Origin: Peribacillus sp. Bi96
GTDB lineage: Bacteria > Bacillota > Bacilli > Bacillales > DSM-1321
Reading direction: 5' to 3'
Assembly (NCBI RefSeq): GCF_918698115.1
Contig: NZ_CAKKLV010000018.1
Span: 47,560-111,559, forward strand
Length of the DNA: 64,000 nucleotides
Shown here: positions 26,347 to 36,513 of the stretch, in pieces
Layout of the letters: the number at the start of each line of letters is the position of its first letter
How positions within the stretch are numbered: position 1 is the first letter of the stretch
The notes under the pieces: generated by a model
Seen by the model: the letters and a program-made list of their open reading frames with translations, nothing else
Database searches by the model: none
What the model was told of the DNA's origin: nothing
Program-made: the position numbers and the translations under genes

Positions 26347-28338
26347 ATGAAAAGACTTACAAACTGGTATTTTAATTCGCTAAAAAAACAAATATTGATT
26401 CCTTTTTTAGCTATGATCATGATTAGCGGATTGGCCATCTCTTACATGAGTTATAAAAATAGTATCGATTTGACGACCGAGGAACTTACCATAACGACGA
26501 AGGAGCAAGTCAAGTCAATGGACGATTCTTTCGAAATTTTCTTTCAAAAAACGGAAGATCAATTGGATAGGATGAGTAAGTATCCTATCATGGGTGCTTA
26601 TGATAAGAACCCCGATTCCATAATAAGTGAGTTTTCCAATACCCAATCCAGCAACTCAGAAATAAATGGCTTATACCTTGGCACAGAGAACGATGGGAAA
26701 ACATTAATATTCCCAAAAGCTGAATTACCGGCTGACTTTGATCCAAGACAAAGGGAGTGGTATCAATCCGCATTGAAAGAAAAAAACAAGACGATTTGGA
26801 CCGAACCATATACAGATCAGGCTACGAATACACTTGTCATTACCGCAGCAAAGGCCATATATGATGGTGATGAATTAATAGGCGTGCTCGGTGTCGACAT
26901 CTCTATCGACACGTTGGTCACGATGGTTAACCAAATGAAATTCGGTGAAACGGGTTATACGGTTTTGGTGGATAAGAAAGGCTCATTCGTTACCCATCCA
27001 GTTAAAGAAAAAATTCAACAAGATATATCGACGGAAAATATTTTCAAAAAAATGAAAAGTGAATCTGGATCCATGATCGAAGAATTTGAAGGAGAAAGCC
27101 AGATCATCGGATACGCCACAAACCCAACCACGGGATGGCGAATAGCTGGAGTAATGGAAGAAAACGAAGTGAAAGACAGATCAAGTTCGCTGATAATCGA
27201 TAATATCATCACACTGTTAGTCGTCTTCACTGTCACTGTACTTTCTGCTGTCTTCATCACCCGATCGTTAACGAATCCCATTAAAAAGCTGCAAGAATCC
27301 ATCCGAAAAATGGCTGACGGCGATTTCACATCCAAAATTTCCAACTCCAGGAAAGATGAGATTGGACAACTTGCAGAAGACACCAGCATCATGACCCGGA
27401 ATATGAGCCATATGTTAGAGAAGGTCAACAACCTTTCCGATAAAGTATCCGATTCCTCCATGACGCTTGTGGCTAGTGCAGATGAGAATTCAGCTGCAGC
27501 AAATGAAGTGGCCATGACGATGGAACAAATAGCAGCCGGTGCCATCGATCAGATTGAAGTCAGTCAAAATAACGAAAATGCTGTAAAGCTTTTAGCTGAC
27601 AAAATCAATGATCTTGAAGCGCAAACGAGCAAAATGGCCATGGAATCCGAGAACATGTTCAAGGCTTCCGAAAACGGAATCACGCAAGTGAAGGACCTAA
27701 AACAGCAATTCAATGAAACGTCCCTGATATCCAATAAGATGAGCACGGCAGTCCAATCATTGGATGCACGTTCCCATGATATTAGCGCGATCGTAAAGAC
27801 CATAAGCGGAATTGCCGGACAGACAAATTTACTCGCTTTAAATGCTGCCATTGAGGCAGCCCGGGCTGGTGAGCATGGAAAAGGGTTTGCCGTTGTTGCC
27901 AATGAGGTGAAGAAATTGGCAGAGCAAACGGAACACTCCCTGAAGGAAATCTCGGAAATCATTCGAGCCATGCAAACCGATACAACCAATACTGTCCATT
28001 TAATAGATCAAGTCAATCAAAAAATCCGTTATCAGGATACTTCCGTAACGGATACGGAAAATGCCTTCAGTCATATTGCATCCATTATCGCGAGCACATT
28101 CAGCAATTTTGACGAAATAAAGAAAATGATGAACGATATGGTATCCGAGGTCACACGGATGGCCGGCAATGCAGAACAATTAAACTCAATCAGCCAGGAA
28201 ACTGCGGCCGGAACTGAGGAAGTATCTGCTTCCATCGAACAAACGAATGCTTCCATGGAGCAATTAAATGCCTTGGCTAATGAATTGGATGCCCTCTCCC
28301 AGGAAATGCACAATGAAATAAAGACTTTTACATTTTAA
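26347..28338 (+). CDS. Methyl-accepting chemotaxis protein with dCache sensor
   Basis: A 663-residue chemoreceptor: N-terminal membrane helix (about 14-34), extracellular double-Cache ligand domain (about 40-270; [20 protein letters not shown] and [13 protein letters not shown] are typical), second helix (about 283-303), HAMP domain (about 304-358) and a coiled-coil signalling domain with the conserved hairpin tip [20 protein letters not shown]. It should signal to CheA/CheW. It resembles Bacillus McpA/McpB/TlpA, but the ligand is not predictable. ATAAGGAG lies ahead of the ATG. It is a single-gene unit. Confidence 0.93.
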   Translation: MKRLTNWYFNSLKKQILIPFLAMIMISGLAISYMSYKNSIDLTTEELTITTKEQVKSMDDSFEIFFQKTEDQLDRMSKYPIMGAYDKNPDSIISEFSNTQSSNSEINGLYLGTENDGKTLIFPKAELPADFDPRQREWYQSALKEKNKTIWTEPYTDQATNTLVITAAKAIYDGDELIGVLGVDISIDTLVTMVNQMKFGETGYTVLVDKKGSFVTHPVKEKIQQDISTENIFKKMKSESGSMIEEFEGESQIIGYATNPTTGWRIAGVMEENEVKDRSSSLIIDNIITLLVVFTVTVLSAVFITRSLTNPIKKLQESIRKMADGDFTSKISNSRKDEIGQLAEDTSIMTRNMSHMLEKVNNLSDKVSDSSMTLVASADENSAAANEVAMTMEQIAAGAIDQIEVSQNNENAVKLLADKINDLEAQTSKMAMESENMFKASENGITQVKDLKQQFNETSLISNKMSTAVQSLDARSHDISAIVKTISGIAGQTNLLALNAAIEAARAGEHGKGFAVVANEVKKLAEQTEHSLKEISEIIRAMQTDTTNTVHLIDQVNQKIRYQDTSVTDTENAFSHIASIIASTFSNFDEIKKMMNDMVSEVTRMAGNAEQLNSISQETAAGTEEVSASIEQTNASMEQLNALANELDALSQEMHNEIKTFTF

Positions 28339-28340
28339 TC

Positions 28341-28378
28341 AAAAAAAAGGACGGTCCATAGGGATCCGTCCTTTTTTT
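28341..28378. terminator. Bidirectional terminator
   Basis: GGACGG and CCGTCC flanked by A- and T-runs pair into a long stem between the convergent chemoreceptor and stress-protein genes. Confidence 0.85.
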
Positions 28379-28388
28379 ACTTTATGAT

Positions 28389-28895
28389 TTATAGAGTTCT
28401 TCTACTGTGCGTCAGCGTTTCATCCGTTTCTGTAATTCCTGAATAAGAGGAATTTGATTTACGTGCATCTGAATCGACTAACACAAGCAGCTTGCCACTC
28501 TTTACATCGGCTTCATAACGATCCGCGTCTTCTTCTGGTATGCCCATGCCGATTAATGTACCGGCCAAACCGCCTGTCCCAGCACCCACAGCCGCACCCG
28601 CTAATGTTGCTGCAAGCGGTCCAGCTGCCAGTACTGGTCCGATTCCTGGAATCGCCAACGCACCAACACCTGCTAATAACCCGGCAGTTCCGCCCAAAAT
28701 ACCTCCGGTCGCTGCACCTGCTGCCAGTCCTTCTTCAACCTTTGTACCCGTTTCGTCATTCACTGTCTTTAATTCTTCTTTATCTTTCGCTACTACTGAA
28801 ATATCTTCACGATTATATCCTTCGGCCTGCAGGCTCTCAACAGCCTTAATTGCCTCTTCACCAGTTTCATATACACCAATTATGCGCTTATCCAT
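28389..28895 (-). CDS. General stress protein 17M-like
   Basis: The 168-residue protein has the GSP17M (YflT) domain at the N-terminus (RIIGVYETGEEAIKAVESL, then EDISVVAKDKEEL), a central glycine/alanine-rich segment of about 50 residues that looks membrane-associating (GGTAGLLAGVGALAIPGIGP), and a domain end KSGKLLVLVDSD. In Bacillus such proteins are sigma-B stress proteins of unknown biochemical role. A sigma-B-type promoter lies upstream. An ATG at 28904 abuts AAGGAGG; the ATG at 28895 has correct spacing and is used. Confidence 0.82.
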   Translation of the reverse strand: MDKRIIGVYETGEEAIKAVESLQAEGYNREDISVVAKDKEELKTVNDETGTKVEEGLAAGAATGGILGGTAGLLAGVGALAIPGIGPVLAAGPLAATLAGAAVGAGTGGLAGTLIGMGIPEEDADRYEADVKSGKLLVLVDSDARKSNSSYSGITETDETLTHSRRTL

Positions 28896-28941
28896 ATCTA
28901 TCATCCTCCTTAAAGAATGTAAATTGTCGCTCCCCCTTTAC

Positions 28942-28968
28942 ATACCCTAGGAAATGAAAGATCTAAAC
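28942..28968 (-). promoter_or_regulatory. Sigma-B-type promoter
   Basis: Minus-strand GTTTAG (28968-28963), a 15-nt spacer and GGGTAT (28947-28942) match the Bacillus sigma-B consensus GTTTAA/GGGTAT and lie 47 nt upstream of the stress protein gene. Confidence 0.65.
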
Positions 28969-29056
28969 GTTTTTTAACAGGAAAATATTTTTAGTTAACC
29001 GTAACTTAGAAAGGGTATATATAATGATAGTATGCATATTTTAGGAGGTTTTCTGT

Positions 29057-30121
29057 TTGCTCATCGAGTTACTTAAAGACTTAGTATCAATTGACAGTTC
29101 ATCGAAAGAAGGAGCCAATGAAGCGGTTGAATACTGTGCGAATTGGCTTAAAAAGCAAGGTCTTGCCGTGAATGTAATCGTTAATAACGGGTATAGAATG
29201 CTAGTTAGCGAGATTGGCAGCGGAGATAAGACCCTCATTTGGAATGGCCATGTCGATGTTGTCAGCGGGACGCCGGATCAATTTTTCCCCGAGATTCATG
29301 AAGGTAATTTATATGGACGCGGGGCTGCCGATATGAAAGCAGGGGTTGCAGGGATGATGTGTGCATTTTCCGAACTGAAAGATAGGAACCTCGGTTTGAA
29401 AATCCAGCTGCAAATCGTATCGGATGAAGAAATTGGCGGGTTGAACTGTTCTGGATATTTAGCAAAACATGGTTACAGAGGGGACTTCGTAATCTGTGCA
29501 GAACCGACGCAATTGGGAATCGGCCTCCAGGCAAAGGGGGCCCTTCGCCTCGATATTGAAGTATCCGGTAAATCCGCACACGGTAGCCGTCCGTGGGAAG
29601 GCGTGAATGCGATCGAAAAGGCATATGAGCTCTATCAAAAAATAAAGGAACTTCCTTTCACCCGGGATCATACGCCCCTGTATTCATCACCTTCACTTAA
29701 CCTAGCAAAAATAAAAGGTGGAGATGTCTATAATAAGGTACCAGATGCCTGCTTGCTCAGCCTTGATATTCGCTATCTTCCTACGCAAACCATGGAAGAA
29801 ATCATTGCTCAGATTGAAAGTGTGACAGGTAAGAATATCTACCTTAATATGTACAGTAAGCCTGTAAAAACAGAAGAGTCAGAACCATTCATCACGCTGC
29901 TGCGTCCAATTATCGAAAAGAACACCAATCAAGAGGCTGTCATTTTTGGACAACACGGTTCCGCGGATACTGTCTTTTTCGCGGCATATGGTATTCCGGC
30001 CATTGAATTTGGACCAAAAGGGGAGAACTGGCATGGCGACAGGGAATGCGTGAATCTCGAATCTGTTGCAGTCTATCAAAAAATGCTAATCGATTTCGCA
30101 TCTGAATTTGTGTTAGCTTAA
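29057..30121 (+). CDS. M20-family metallopeptidase/deacylase
   Basis: The 354-residue zinc hydrolase belongs to the ArgE/DapE/carboxypeptidase G2 family. Metal-binding residues are visible in WNGHVDVV (His, Asp), GRGAADMKAG (bridging Asp), SDEEIGG (catalytic Glu-Glu), CAEPTQLGIG and a late His in GPKGENWHGDREC. The dimerisation domain starts near ALRLDIEVSGKSAHGS. The substrate could be an N-acyl amino acid or peptide; there is no pathway context. It starts at TTG with TTAGGAGG 8 nt upstream. A terminator follows. Confidence 0.87.
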   Translation: MLIELLKDLVSIDSSSKEGANEAVEYCANWLKKQGLAVNVIVNNGYRMLVSEIGSGDKTLIWNGHVDVVSGTPDQFFPEIHEGNLYGRGAADMKAGVAGMMCAFSELKDRNLGLKIQLQIVSDEEIGGLNCSGYLAKHGYRGDFVICAEPTQLGIGLQAKGALRLDIEVSGKSAHGSRPWEGVNAIEKAYELYQKIKELPFTRDHTPLYSSPSLNLAKIKGGDVYNKVPDACLLSLDIRYLPTQTMEEIIAQIESVTGKNIYLNMYSKPVKTEESEPFITLLRPIIEKNTNQEAVIFGQHGSADTVFFAAYGIPAIEFGPKGENWHGDRECVNLESVAVYQKMLIDFASEFVLA

Positions 30122-30135
30122 TTCTACTCATATTA

Positions 30136-30167
30136 AAAGCCGGCATCTCGTAGATGTCGGTTTTTTT
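30136..30167 (+). terminator. Intrinsic terminator of the M20 peptidase gene
   Basis: CCGGCATCT and AGATGTCGG form a tight hairpin with a run of seven T. Confidence 0.88.
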
Positions 30168-30445
30168 ACTTTCTAAAAATATATAGAAATAAATTATCTA
30201 TTATTACGTTGCTTTTTTTTACAAAATATACCATTTTACCAACATCATTAAACAAAAAAGTGCTCATACTGACAACATAAATAATGAATATCATTTTAAA
30301 AACAAGGGCTTTATACCCACGATATATTACATTTATTTATCAAGAGAAATTTTTTTGTAACACAATTACTATTCCACCGAAACATTATTGTCATATAGAC
30401 CTGTTATTCTAAGTCTACGATTTAAAACAAAGGAGACTATTCATT
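30168..30445. other. Long AT-rich leader region of the LysM-3D gene
   Basis: This AT-rich stretch has no open frame of note. It holds the promoter region of the cell wall protein gene. A WalR box was sought (paired TGTWA motifs 11 bp apart) but only one half, TGTAAC near 30356, was seen. Confidence 0.4.
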
Positions 30446-31000
30446 TTGAAAAAAATACTACTTCCACTTTTCACTGCTTTCTTCCTGGTATTTAGTTTTT
30501 CCGGAGTTTCATCGGCTGCTACTACTACATACAAAGTCAAAAGCGGCGACACACTATGGGGTATCGCCAATAAACATAATATAACAGTCAATCAACTCAA
30601 AAGTTGGAACAACCTGAAAAAAGATAACATCCATCCAAAACAAGTTTTAAAGGTTAAGCAAACTTCAACATCTTCTAAACCTAAAGCTAAAACGACATCA
30701 GCCAAGAAATATAAAACGATCACCGTGAATGCGACAGCTTACACTGCGGATTGTAAAGGTTGCAGCGGTATTACAGCATCAGGTCTTAACTTAAAGAAAA
30801 ACCCTAAAGTAAAAGCCATTTCAGTCGACCCTAAGGTCATTCCACTAGGAACAAAAGTTCACGTAGAGGGATACGGGGAGGCCATTGCGGCAGATAAAGG
30901 CGGCGCAATCAAAGGGAATAAAATTGACGTCTTCTACTCTTCTAAATCAAAAGCTATCAATTGGGGTAGAAAAACGGTCAAAGTCAAAGTCTATAAATAA
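30446..31000 (+). CDS. Secreted LysM and 3D-domain cell wall protein (YocH-like)
   Basis: The 184 residues comprise a signal peptide (cleaved after VSSA, about residue 24), one LysM peptidoglycan-binding domain (YKVKSGDTLWGIANKHNI, about 29-71), a Ser/Lys/Thr linker and a C-terminal 3D domain with the three conserved aspartates (AYTADC, SVDPKVIPLG, AADKGG...IDVFY). 3D domains resemble the lytic transglycosylase MltA fold, and B. subtilis YocH is a WalRK-controlled autolysin of this type. It starts at TTG with AAAGGAG upstream. YocH normally has two LysM domains; this one is shorter. Confidence 0.88.
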   Translation: MKKILLPLFTAFFLVFSFSGVSSAATTTYKVKSGDTLWGIANKHNITVNQLKSWNNLKKDNIHPKQVLKVKQTSTSSKPKAKTTSAKKYKTITVNATAYTADCKGCSGITASGLNLKKNPKVKAISVDPKVIPLGTKVHVEGYGEAIAADKGGAIKGNKIDVFYSSKSKAINWGRKTVKVKVYK

Positions 31001-31008
31001 TAGTAAGT

Positions 31009-31039
31009 ACCAGCCTGAAACCTATCAGGCTGGTTTTTT
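31009..31039 (+). terminator. Intrinsic terminator of the LysM-3D gene
   Basis: ACCAGCCTGA and TCAGGCTGGT pair over 10 bp and end in TTTTTT. Confidence 0.9.
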
Positions 31040-31156
31040 GTTTTTCCCCATTCGTAACACTTCTAAACAACATGTTACCATCATACGTTAAATATTTACC
31101 GAAAATTCCGTCAATGTTATGATTAGTACATCTTAATTAAAAGAGAGGTGTGCACT

Positions 31157-32068
31157 TTGAATATTGTCATTATTGGCGCCGGGGCACTCGGTTCCTACTT
31201 TGGAGGAAGATTACAGGAGGCCGGGCAGCATGTTCAATACCTGGTCAGAAAAAACCGGGCCAAACAATTGGAAGAAAACAGCCTTCGTATTACCAGCCCG
31301 CACGGAAACTACCAATTTAACGAAACGCATATCATTGAAAATGTTAATGATTTAGGAAAAGTTGACCTGGTCATCCTCGCCGTAAAGGGTCAGCATCTCC
31401 CTGGTACTATCCCAGACTTAAAGGTTCTTGTTGAAAAGGGCGCAAAGGTCCTTCCGCTTTTAAATGGATTGGAGCATATCTCGATTTTACAGGACGAACT
31501 TGGCGGGGAAGCCGTCATGGGAGGAAGCGCATTCATCATCGCCACTCTTGATGAAAAGGGTCATGTCATTCACTCCAATGATAATCACGATTTAATCTAT
31601 GGCCCGCTTCACCCATCACAGATGTCGATTTGTGATGAATTTGAACAGGCGGTCGGATCAGCTATCATGAGGGCAAGCAGAACGGAAAACATATTAATGA
31701 GGATGTGGATCAAATACATGTTCATTACCGCATTCTCCGGTGTAACAACCGCATCCAACCTCCCTATCGGCAAGATACGGAGCTTTCCTGAAACAAATGG
31801 ATTGCTAGAAAAGGTCCTTGTTGAAATGAAGGATCTTGCAAACGCTTATGACGTCGGAATTACCGGGCAGAATGTTGCTCAGGCGCTGGAAAACATGGCA
31901 GGTTTACCGGATGAATCCACCTCATCCATGCATCAGGACCGTCGGAAAGGCCAAACCCTTGAAGTGGAGCATTTACAGGGCGGCGCACTGCGTCTTGCTG
32001 ACAAGGCCGGTTTGAAGCTTCCTGTAATCGGAACCCTTTATGCACTCATAAAGCCATTTGAAAATTAA
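31157..32068 (+). CDS. panE: 2-dehydropantoate 2-reductase family protein
   Basis: PanE/ApbA reduces ketopantoate to pantoate with NADPH in coenzyme A synthesis. The 303-residue product starts with the Rossmann motif IVIIGAGALGSYFGGRL, continues with VDLVILAVKGQ and LLNGLEH, and has the C-terminal helical domain with the substrate lysine region (MWIKYMFITAFSGVT) and QDRRKGQTLEVEHLQGG. Bacilli often carry several paralogues, so its pathway role is likely but unproven. The frame opens at GTG 31148; the TTG at 31157 is 6 nt from AGAGGTG and directly begins the Rossmann strand. Confidence 0.83.
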   Translation: MNIVIIGAGALGSYFGGRLQEAGQHVQYLVRKNRAKQLEENSLRITSPHGNYQFNETHIIENVNDLGKVDLVILAVKGQHLPGTIPDLKVLVEKGAKVLPLLNGLEHISILQDELGGEAVMGGSAFIIATLDEKGHVIHSNDNHDLIYGPLHPSQMSICDEFEQAVGSAIMRASRTENILMRMWIKYMFITAFSGVTTASNLPIGKIRSFPETNGLLEKVLVEMKDLANAYDVGITGQNVAQALENMAGLPDESTSSMHQDRRKGQTLEVEHLQGGALRLADKAGLKLPVIGTLYALIKPFEN

Positions 32069-32076
32069 TTCACTCT

Positions 32077-32107
32077 AATACCGGTGTTACACCGGTATTT
32101 TTTTTGC
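32077..32107 (+). terminator. Intrinsic terminator of the panE-like gene
   Basis: AATACCGGTGT and ACACCGGTATT form a stem followed by a T-run. Confidence 0.88.
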
Positions 32108-32264
32108 GTCTCTTCGGGCTCTATCTTACATCAACCCTAAATCATTATTAATTCCTCCCCTTCCCCACCATTTATAAATAATCCTCAGACCAAAAAGACC
32201 AAAAAGAACAATATCACCAAAAGAATATTCTGATTCTTTATTCTGTTACACTAAAGTTAAGTTA

Positions 32265-32278
32265 AGAAAGCGCTATCA
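32265..32278 (+). promoter_or_regulatory. Catabolite-responsive element (cre) ahead of dctP
   Basis: AGAAAGCGCTATCA differs from the strong cre form TGAAAGCGCTWWCA only in its first base. It lies 22 nt before the dctP start, downstream of any promoter, a position suited to CcpA roadblock repression. Confidence 0.65.
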
Positions 32279-32299
32279 TATAACAAAGGAGAATGCACC

Positions 32300-33568
32300 T
32301 TGAAAATATTAAAAAATCTAACCGTTCAGGTCGTCATCGGTATCATTCTAGGTATAACAGTCGGTTTCTTCTTTCCTGCTTTCGGTGAACAGCTGAAGAT
32401 ATTAGCTGATTTATTTATTAAAATGATTAAAATGGTCATTGCACCAATCATCTTCTTAACCGTCGTAATAGGAATTGGCGGTATGGGCGATATGAAAAAG
32501 GTCGGCCGCATCGGCGGAAAGGCCTTGCTCTATTTTGAAATCGTTACCACGTTCGCCCTTGCCATCGGAATCATCGTAGTCAATCTGTTGGGACCTGGTA
32601 AAGGGTTTAACATCGACTCAGTCGAAGGCGGAGATGTATCACAATATACAACAGCCGCTTCCGAAACGGAACATGGCGCCATTGCTTTCATTTCTAATAT
32701 TATTCCTGATAATGCCGTTGCCGCATTGGCTGGCGGAGACTTACTCCCTATTCTATTCTTTGCCGTATTATTCGGATTATCAATGGCTGCAATGGGACCG
32801 AGAGTGCAGCCAGTCGTTTCCTTCTTTCAGCATATTGCCGATATTTTCTTCGGCATCGTCGGCATGATCATGAAAGTCTCTCCACTGGCAGCATTTGGAG
32901 CAATGGCTTATACAATCGGTAAGTTTGGCCTTGGTTCTCTAAGCTCTTTAGGACAATTAATGGGTAGCGTATATATCACTATGGCACTATTCATCATTTT
33001 TATCCTTGGCACGATCGCAAAAATCTACGGCTTTAATATTTTCAAATTCATAGCCTATTTAAAAGAAGAAATCCTATTAGTATTAGGTACTTCATCATCA
33101 GAATCGGCTCTGCCAAGCGTGATGAAAAAACTCGAAAAATACGGCTGTTCCAAATCGGTGGTCGGGTTGGTTGTCCCGACTGGTTATTCTTTCAATCTTG
33201 ATGGCACATCCATCTACTTATCCATGGCAGCGATTTTCATCGCCCAAGCCTATGGTGTCGATTTAAGCATCTGGCAGGAATTGACCCTTCTGGGAATCTT
33301 GATGTTAACATCCAAAGGAGCTGCTGGTGTAACAGGTTCTGGATTCATTACACTTGCTGCAACATTAGCTGCTTTCCCTATGATTCCAGTTGAAGGAATG
33401 GCCCTCCTGCTTGGAGTCGACCGCTTCATGTCTGAAGCACGTGCCATCACTAACCTAATCGGTAACAGTGTCGCTACTGTGGTCATCTCTAAATCCGAAG
33501 GTGAATTCAATCCAAATCAAGGCGTGTCCGGTGATATGGGTGAAGTGGCCGTCTCATCTGAAAAATAA
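32300..33568 (+). CDS. dctP: C4-dicarboxylate:cation symporter
   Basis: DctP/DctA takes up succinate, fumarate and malate with Na+ or H+. The 422-residue protein of the DAACS family has the serine-rich reentrant loop [11 protein letters not shown], the [16 protein letters not shown] signature and [12 protein letters not shown], followed by [18 protein letters not shown]. These agree with DctA-type dicarboxylate carriers better than with GltP/GltT glutamate carriers. It starts at TTG with AAAGGAG upstream and has a cre box just before it. The DctS/DctR sensor pair known for B. subtilis dctP is not in the window. Confidence 0.9.
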   Translation: MKILKNLTVQVVIGIILGITVGFFFPAFGEQLKILADLFIKMIKMVIAPIIFLTVVIGIGGMGDMKKVGRIGGKALLYFEIVTTFALAIGIIVVNLLGPGKGFNIDSVEGGDVSQYTTAASETEHGAIAFISNIIPDNAVAALAGGDLLPILFFAVLFGLSMAAMGPRVQPVVSFFQHIADIFFGIVGMIMKVSPLAAFGAMAYTIGKFGLGSLSSLGQLMGSVYITMALFIIFILGTIAKIYGFNIFKFIAYLKEEILLVLGTSSSESALPSVMKKLEKYGCSKSVVGLVVPTGYSFNLDGTSIYLSMAAIFIAQAYGVDLSIWQELTLLGILMLTSKGAAGVTGSGFITLAATLAAFPMIPVEGMALLLGVDRFMSEARAITNLIGNSVATVVISKSEGEFNPNQGVSGDMGEVAVSSEK

Positions 33569-33580
33569 ATGAAATCATGA

Positions 33581-33612
33581 AAAAGAGGTGTGCTCATTGC
33601 ACGCCTTTTTTT
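33581..33612 (+). terminator. Intrinsic terminator of dctP
   Basis: AGGTGTGC and GCACGCCT (one G-U pair) form a hairpin with a run of seven T. Confidence 0.85.
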
Positions 33613-33782
33613 ATGCCTTCTCTCTCCTTCCTTCAATGAATATACGAGTTTCTAAAAAAAGCCAATCAAAAAAATTTCAGAATCACTAAAAAATGTTTAT
33701 ACTTTTATGTAACAGGTAAAAGTATAAGGTTAAGAGTTATTTTAGTAGTTTGATGGATTTAACCAAAATGGGAGGTTTTATC

Positions 33783-35201
33783 ATGAAGGATTACGGATTA
33801 TTTATTAACGGTGAGTGGTCGGATTTTGGTTTGGATAAAATTGAGGTCATTAATCCAGCAACGGATGAAGTCGTTGCCACCGTCCCTAAAGGCGGTGCAA
33901 CTGAAGCGGCGAAGGCTGCAGATGCCGCTTATGAGGCCTTTAACGATTGGGCGGCACTCTCAGTCTACGAACGGGCTGAATTAATTTGGAAATGGCATCG
34001 ATTAATTGATGATAATAAAGCTGAATTAGCTAAAATCATGACTGAAGAACAAGGTAAACCATATAAAGAGGCGCTTGGTGAAATGACCTATGCAAATGGC
34101 TTTCTATCTTGGTTTGCCGAAGAAGGAAAACGGGTGTACGGCGAAACGATTCCTGCGTCCGTCTCCAATAAGCGGCTTTTCGTGACCAAACAGCCAGTTG
34201 GTGTTGTGGCTGTCATTACGCCATGGAACTTCCCTGCCGCGATGATTACAAGAAAAGTGGCACCCGCCCTTGCTGTCGGCTGCACGGTCGTCATTAAACC
34301 TGCAAACCTGACTCCAATTACCGCTTTAAAAATGGCTGAATTGGCAGAGGAAGCTGGCATTCCAAAAGGAGTCATCAATGTCGTGACAGGAAAATCATCA
34401 GAAATCGGTGAAACCTGGCTTCAAGATACAAGAGTCCGTAAATTGACGTTTACCGGTTCTACAGAAGTCGGTAAAACCCTAATGAGAGGATCGGCCGACA
34501 CGGTAAAAAAAATCTCGCTTGAACTCGGAGGTCACGCACCAGCAATCGTTCTTGAAGATGCCGACCTTAATAAAGCGGTCGATGGCATCATCAGTTCAAA
34601 ATTCCGAAATGCTGGACAAACATGCGTCTGTTCAAATCGCATTTATGTCCACGAAGCCATTCAAGAAACTTTTATCGAAAAGCTTGTAGCCAAAGTTAAA
34701 GAACTAAAAGTAGGCAACGGATTGGAAGATGGCGTCGATATTGGTCCGCTTATCGACCAAAATGCTGTGGACAAGGTTCAAAAGCAAATTGATGAAGCGA
34801 TCAGCAGCGGCGCTAAGCTCGAGGCAGGCGGAAAATCAATCGGGGGTCTTTTTCTTGAACCAACCGTACTATCAAACATTGATGACAGCATGCTCTGCAT
34901 GAAGGAAGAAACATTCGGACCACTAGCTCCAATTGCCACCTTCAAGACTGATGAAGAGGCAATCAAAAGGGCAAATGACTCCATTTTCGGATTAGCGGCA
35001 TACGTTTTCACTGAAAATATCACCAAAGGCATCAAATTTACCGAGGCACTTGAATTTGGTATTGTAGGTTTGAATGATGGACTTCCTTCCGTTCCACAAG
35101 CTCCTTTTGGAGGATTCAAGCAAAGCGGGCTTGGCCGTGAAGGCGGACACCAAGGCATCGAAGAATTCCTGGAAGTAAAATATATTTCTTTAGGTTTGTA
35201 A
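33783..35201 (+). CDS. gabD: Succinate-semialdehyde dehydrogenase
   Basis: The 472-residue ALDH has the GabD-specific stretches MTEEQGKPYKEALGE, ITPWNFPAAMITRK, SLELGGHAPAIV (base Glu) and the catalytic cysteine in NAGQTCVCSNRIYV, where the second cysteine is a redox switch known in GabD. It oxidises succinic semialdehyde to succinate, the last step of GABA breakdown. No gabT lies beside it; the nearest class III aminotransferase is 15 kb away. The frame is open to 33750; ATG 33783 follows GGGAGG. dctP (succinate uptake) lies just upstream but has its own terminator. Confidence 0.9.
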   Translation: MKDYGLFINGEWSDFGLDKIEVINPATDEVVATVPKGGATEAAKAADAAYEAFNDWAALSVYERAELIWKWHRLIDDNKAELAKIMTEEQGKPYKEALGEMTYANGFLSWFAEEGKRVYGETIPASVSNKRLFVTKQPVGVVAVITPWNFPAAMITRKVAPALAVGCTVVIKPANLTPITALKMAELAEEAGIPKGVINVVTGKSSEIGETWLQDTRVRKLTFTGSTEVGKTLMRGSADTVKKISLELGGHAPAIVLEDADLNKAVDGIISSKFRNAGQTCVCSNRIYVHEAIQETFIEKLVAKVKELKVGNGLEDGVDIGPLIDQNAVDKVQKQIDEAISSGAKLEAGGKSIGGLFLEPTVLSNIDDSMLCMKEETFGPLAPIATFKTDEEAIKRANDSIFGLAAYVFTENITKGIKFTEALEFGIVGLNDGLPSVPQAPFGGFKQSGLGREGGHQGIEEFLEVKYISLGL

Positions 35202-35217
35202 AGTATTCAGACACTAA

Positions 35218-35256
35218 GAAAAAGGGACCAGCTCAAATGAGTCGGTCCCCTTTTTT
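35218..35256. terminator. Bidirectional terminator
   Basis: AAAAGGGACC and GGTCCCCTTTT flank an inner loop between the convergent gabD and permease genes. Confidence 0.85.
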
Positions 35257-36362
35257 CATTCCAATATGTCTTCTTCAAGCTTTTCCTCTTTACGGATCCT
35301 GATGAACTTAACGATATTCAATACAATCGTTTTAACAACGGAATAAGTCGGAACGGCCAAAATCATGCCGATGATACCGGCAATGTTTCCGGCAACGAGC
35401 AAAAGGATGATGATGGTAAGCGGATGTGTGTTCAATTTTTTCCCGATGACTAACGGTGAAATGAAATTACCATCCAATTGCTGAATGACCGTTACAACCA
35501 GAATGACCAATAACGCCTCGGTCGGTGAATGAATCAACGCCACAATAACAGCAGGAGCGGCTCCGATAAACGGACCTACATATGGAATGATATTGGTTAC
35601 AGCACCAATCAGCGCGAATAAGAACGCATAAGGCAAACCAATGATCAAATACCCGATGAACGTTCCGATCCCGACAAACATACAAACAAGCATCTGCCCT
35701 TGTATGTATGTAGTAAGCGTCCCGCCAGTTTCCTGAAGTACTGTTAAAGCTGGCTTTCTATAGCTAACCGGTACGAATTTCATGATGGCACTCGGAAGTT
35801 TATCTCCATCCTTCAACATATAAAATAGGATGAAAGGAACCGTTACGATCACTAAAGTAATATTCGTGACCACACTGAAAACCGAAGACAAACTGTTTGT
35901 TATATTACTAGGTAAGTTCGTCAAATATTTTTGCAGCGAATCCCCTACTTCTTGCAGAGGTACATAATCTTGTTCAACCGTCCACAAAAACCATTTTGAT
36001 TCAGCTGAATCTTCAATGAACTTCCTTACTTGATTGAAATAATCCGGAAGGTTATTGATTAAGTCCGTAACCTGTTTAGAAAGTGATGGACCAACCAGAC
36101 CAACCAGTAAACTAATCAACCCAAGGAAAAATACGTAAAGCAATAAAATCGCCAATCCCCTTGGCACTCTCCTTTTAACAAGGAAATCAACGGTAGGGTT
36201 GAACAAAAAGTAGAGAAAACCTGAAATCAAGATGGGAAAGAACAATGTTGAGGTAAAAATCACGATTGGTTCAAAAAGAAAAGAAATTTTAGTACCAACA
36301 TAAAAAAGTAAAGACAATAGTAATAACTCTAACGTCCAAAAATGCAGTTTTTGCTTGAACAA
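35256..36362 (-). CDS. AI-2E family (PerM/YueF) membrane protein
   Basis: The 368-residue protein has about eight membrane helices, with a paired N-terminal set, a soluble middle segment (about 90-150), and the family core PYAFLFALIGAVTNIIPYVGPFIGAAPA and GNFISPLVIGKKLNTHPL spread over residues 235-310. The family name derives from E. coli TqsA, but many members are likely Na+/H+ or solute transporters; no substrate is claimed. Closest named relative by layout is B. subtilis YueF. It starts at TTG with GGAGGAG 6 nt upstream. Confidence 0.87.
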   Translation of the reverse strand: MFKQKLHFWTLELLLLSLLFYVGTKISFLFEPIVIFTSTLFFPILISGFLYFLFNPTVDFLVKRRVPRGLAILLLYVFFLGLISLLVGLVGPSLSKQVTDLINNLPDYFNQVRKFIEDSAESKWFLWTVEQDYVPLQEVGDSLQKYLTNLPSNITNSLSSVFSVVTNITLVIVTVPFILFYMLKDGDKLPSAIMKFVPVSYRKPALTVLQETGGTLTTYIQGQMLVCMFVGIGTFIGYLIIGLPYAFLFALIGAVTNIIPYVGPFIGAAPAVIVALIHSPTEALLVILVVTVIQQLDGNFISPLVIGKKLNTHPLTIIILLLVAGNIAGIIGMILAVPTYSVVKTIVLNIVKFIRIRKEEKLEEDILE

Positions 36363-36513
36363 ATAATCTCCTCCACTATAAGCATTCTATATGACTCCTT
36401 ATTTCTAAGGAAACGAAAAATTCTATGTATGATCATCCTTCATTGTTAGCAGTTTACCATACTTCTATAACTTGAATGTATAATTATATGCAAAAGTAAA
36501 AGAAAAAAGCCTA

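Noticed and set aside
27015..27989. Two long minus-strand frames opposite the chemoreceptor gene
   Set aside because: They mirror the helical heptads of the chemoreceptor coding strand; no start signals.
30168..30445. WalR operator for the YocH-like gene
   Set aside because: Only one half-site TGTAAC was found; the second at the required spacing is missing.
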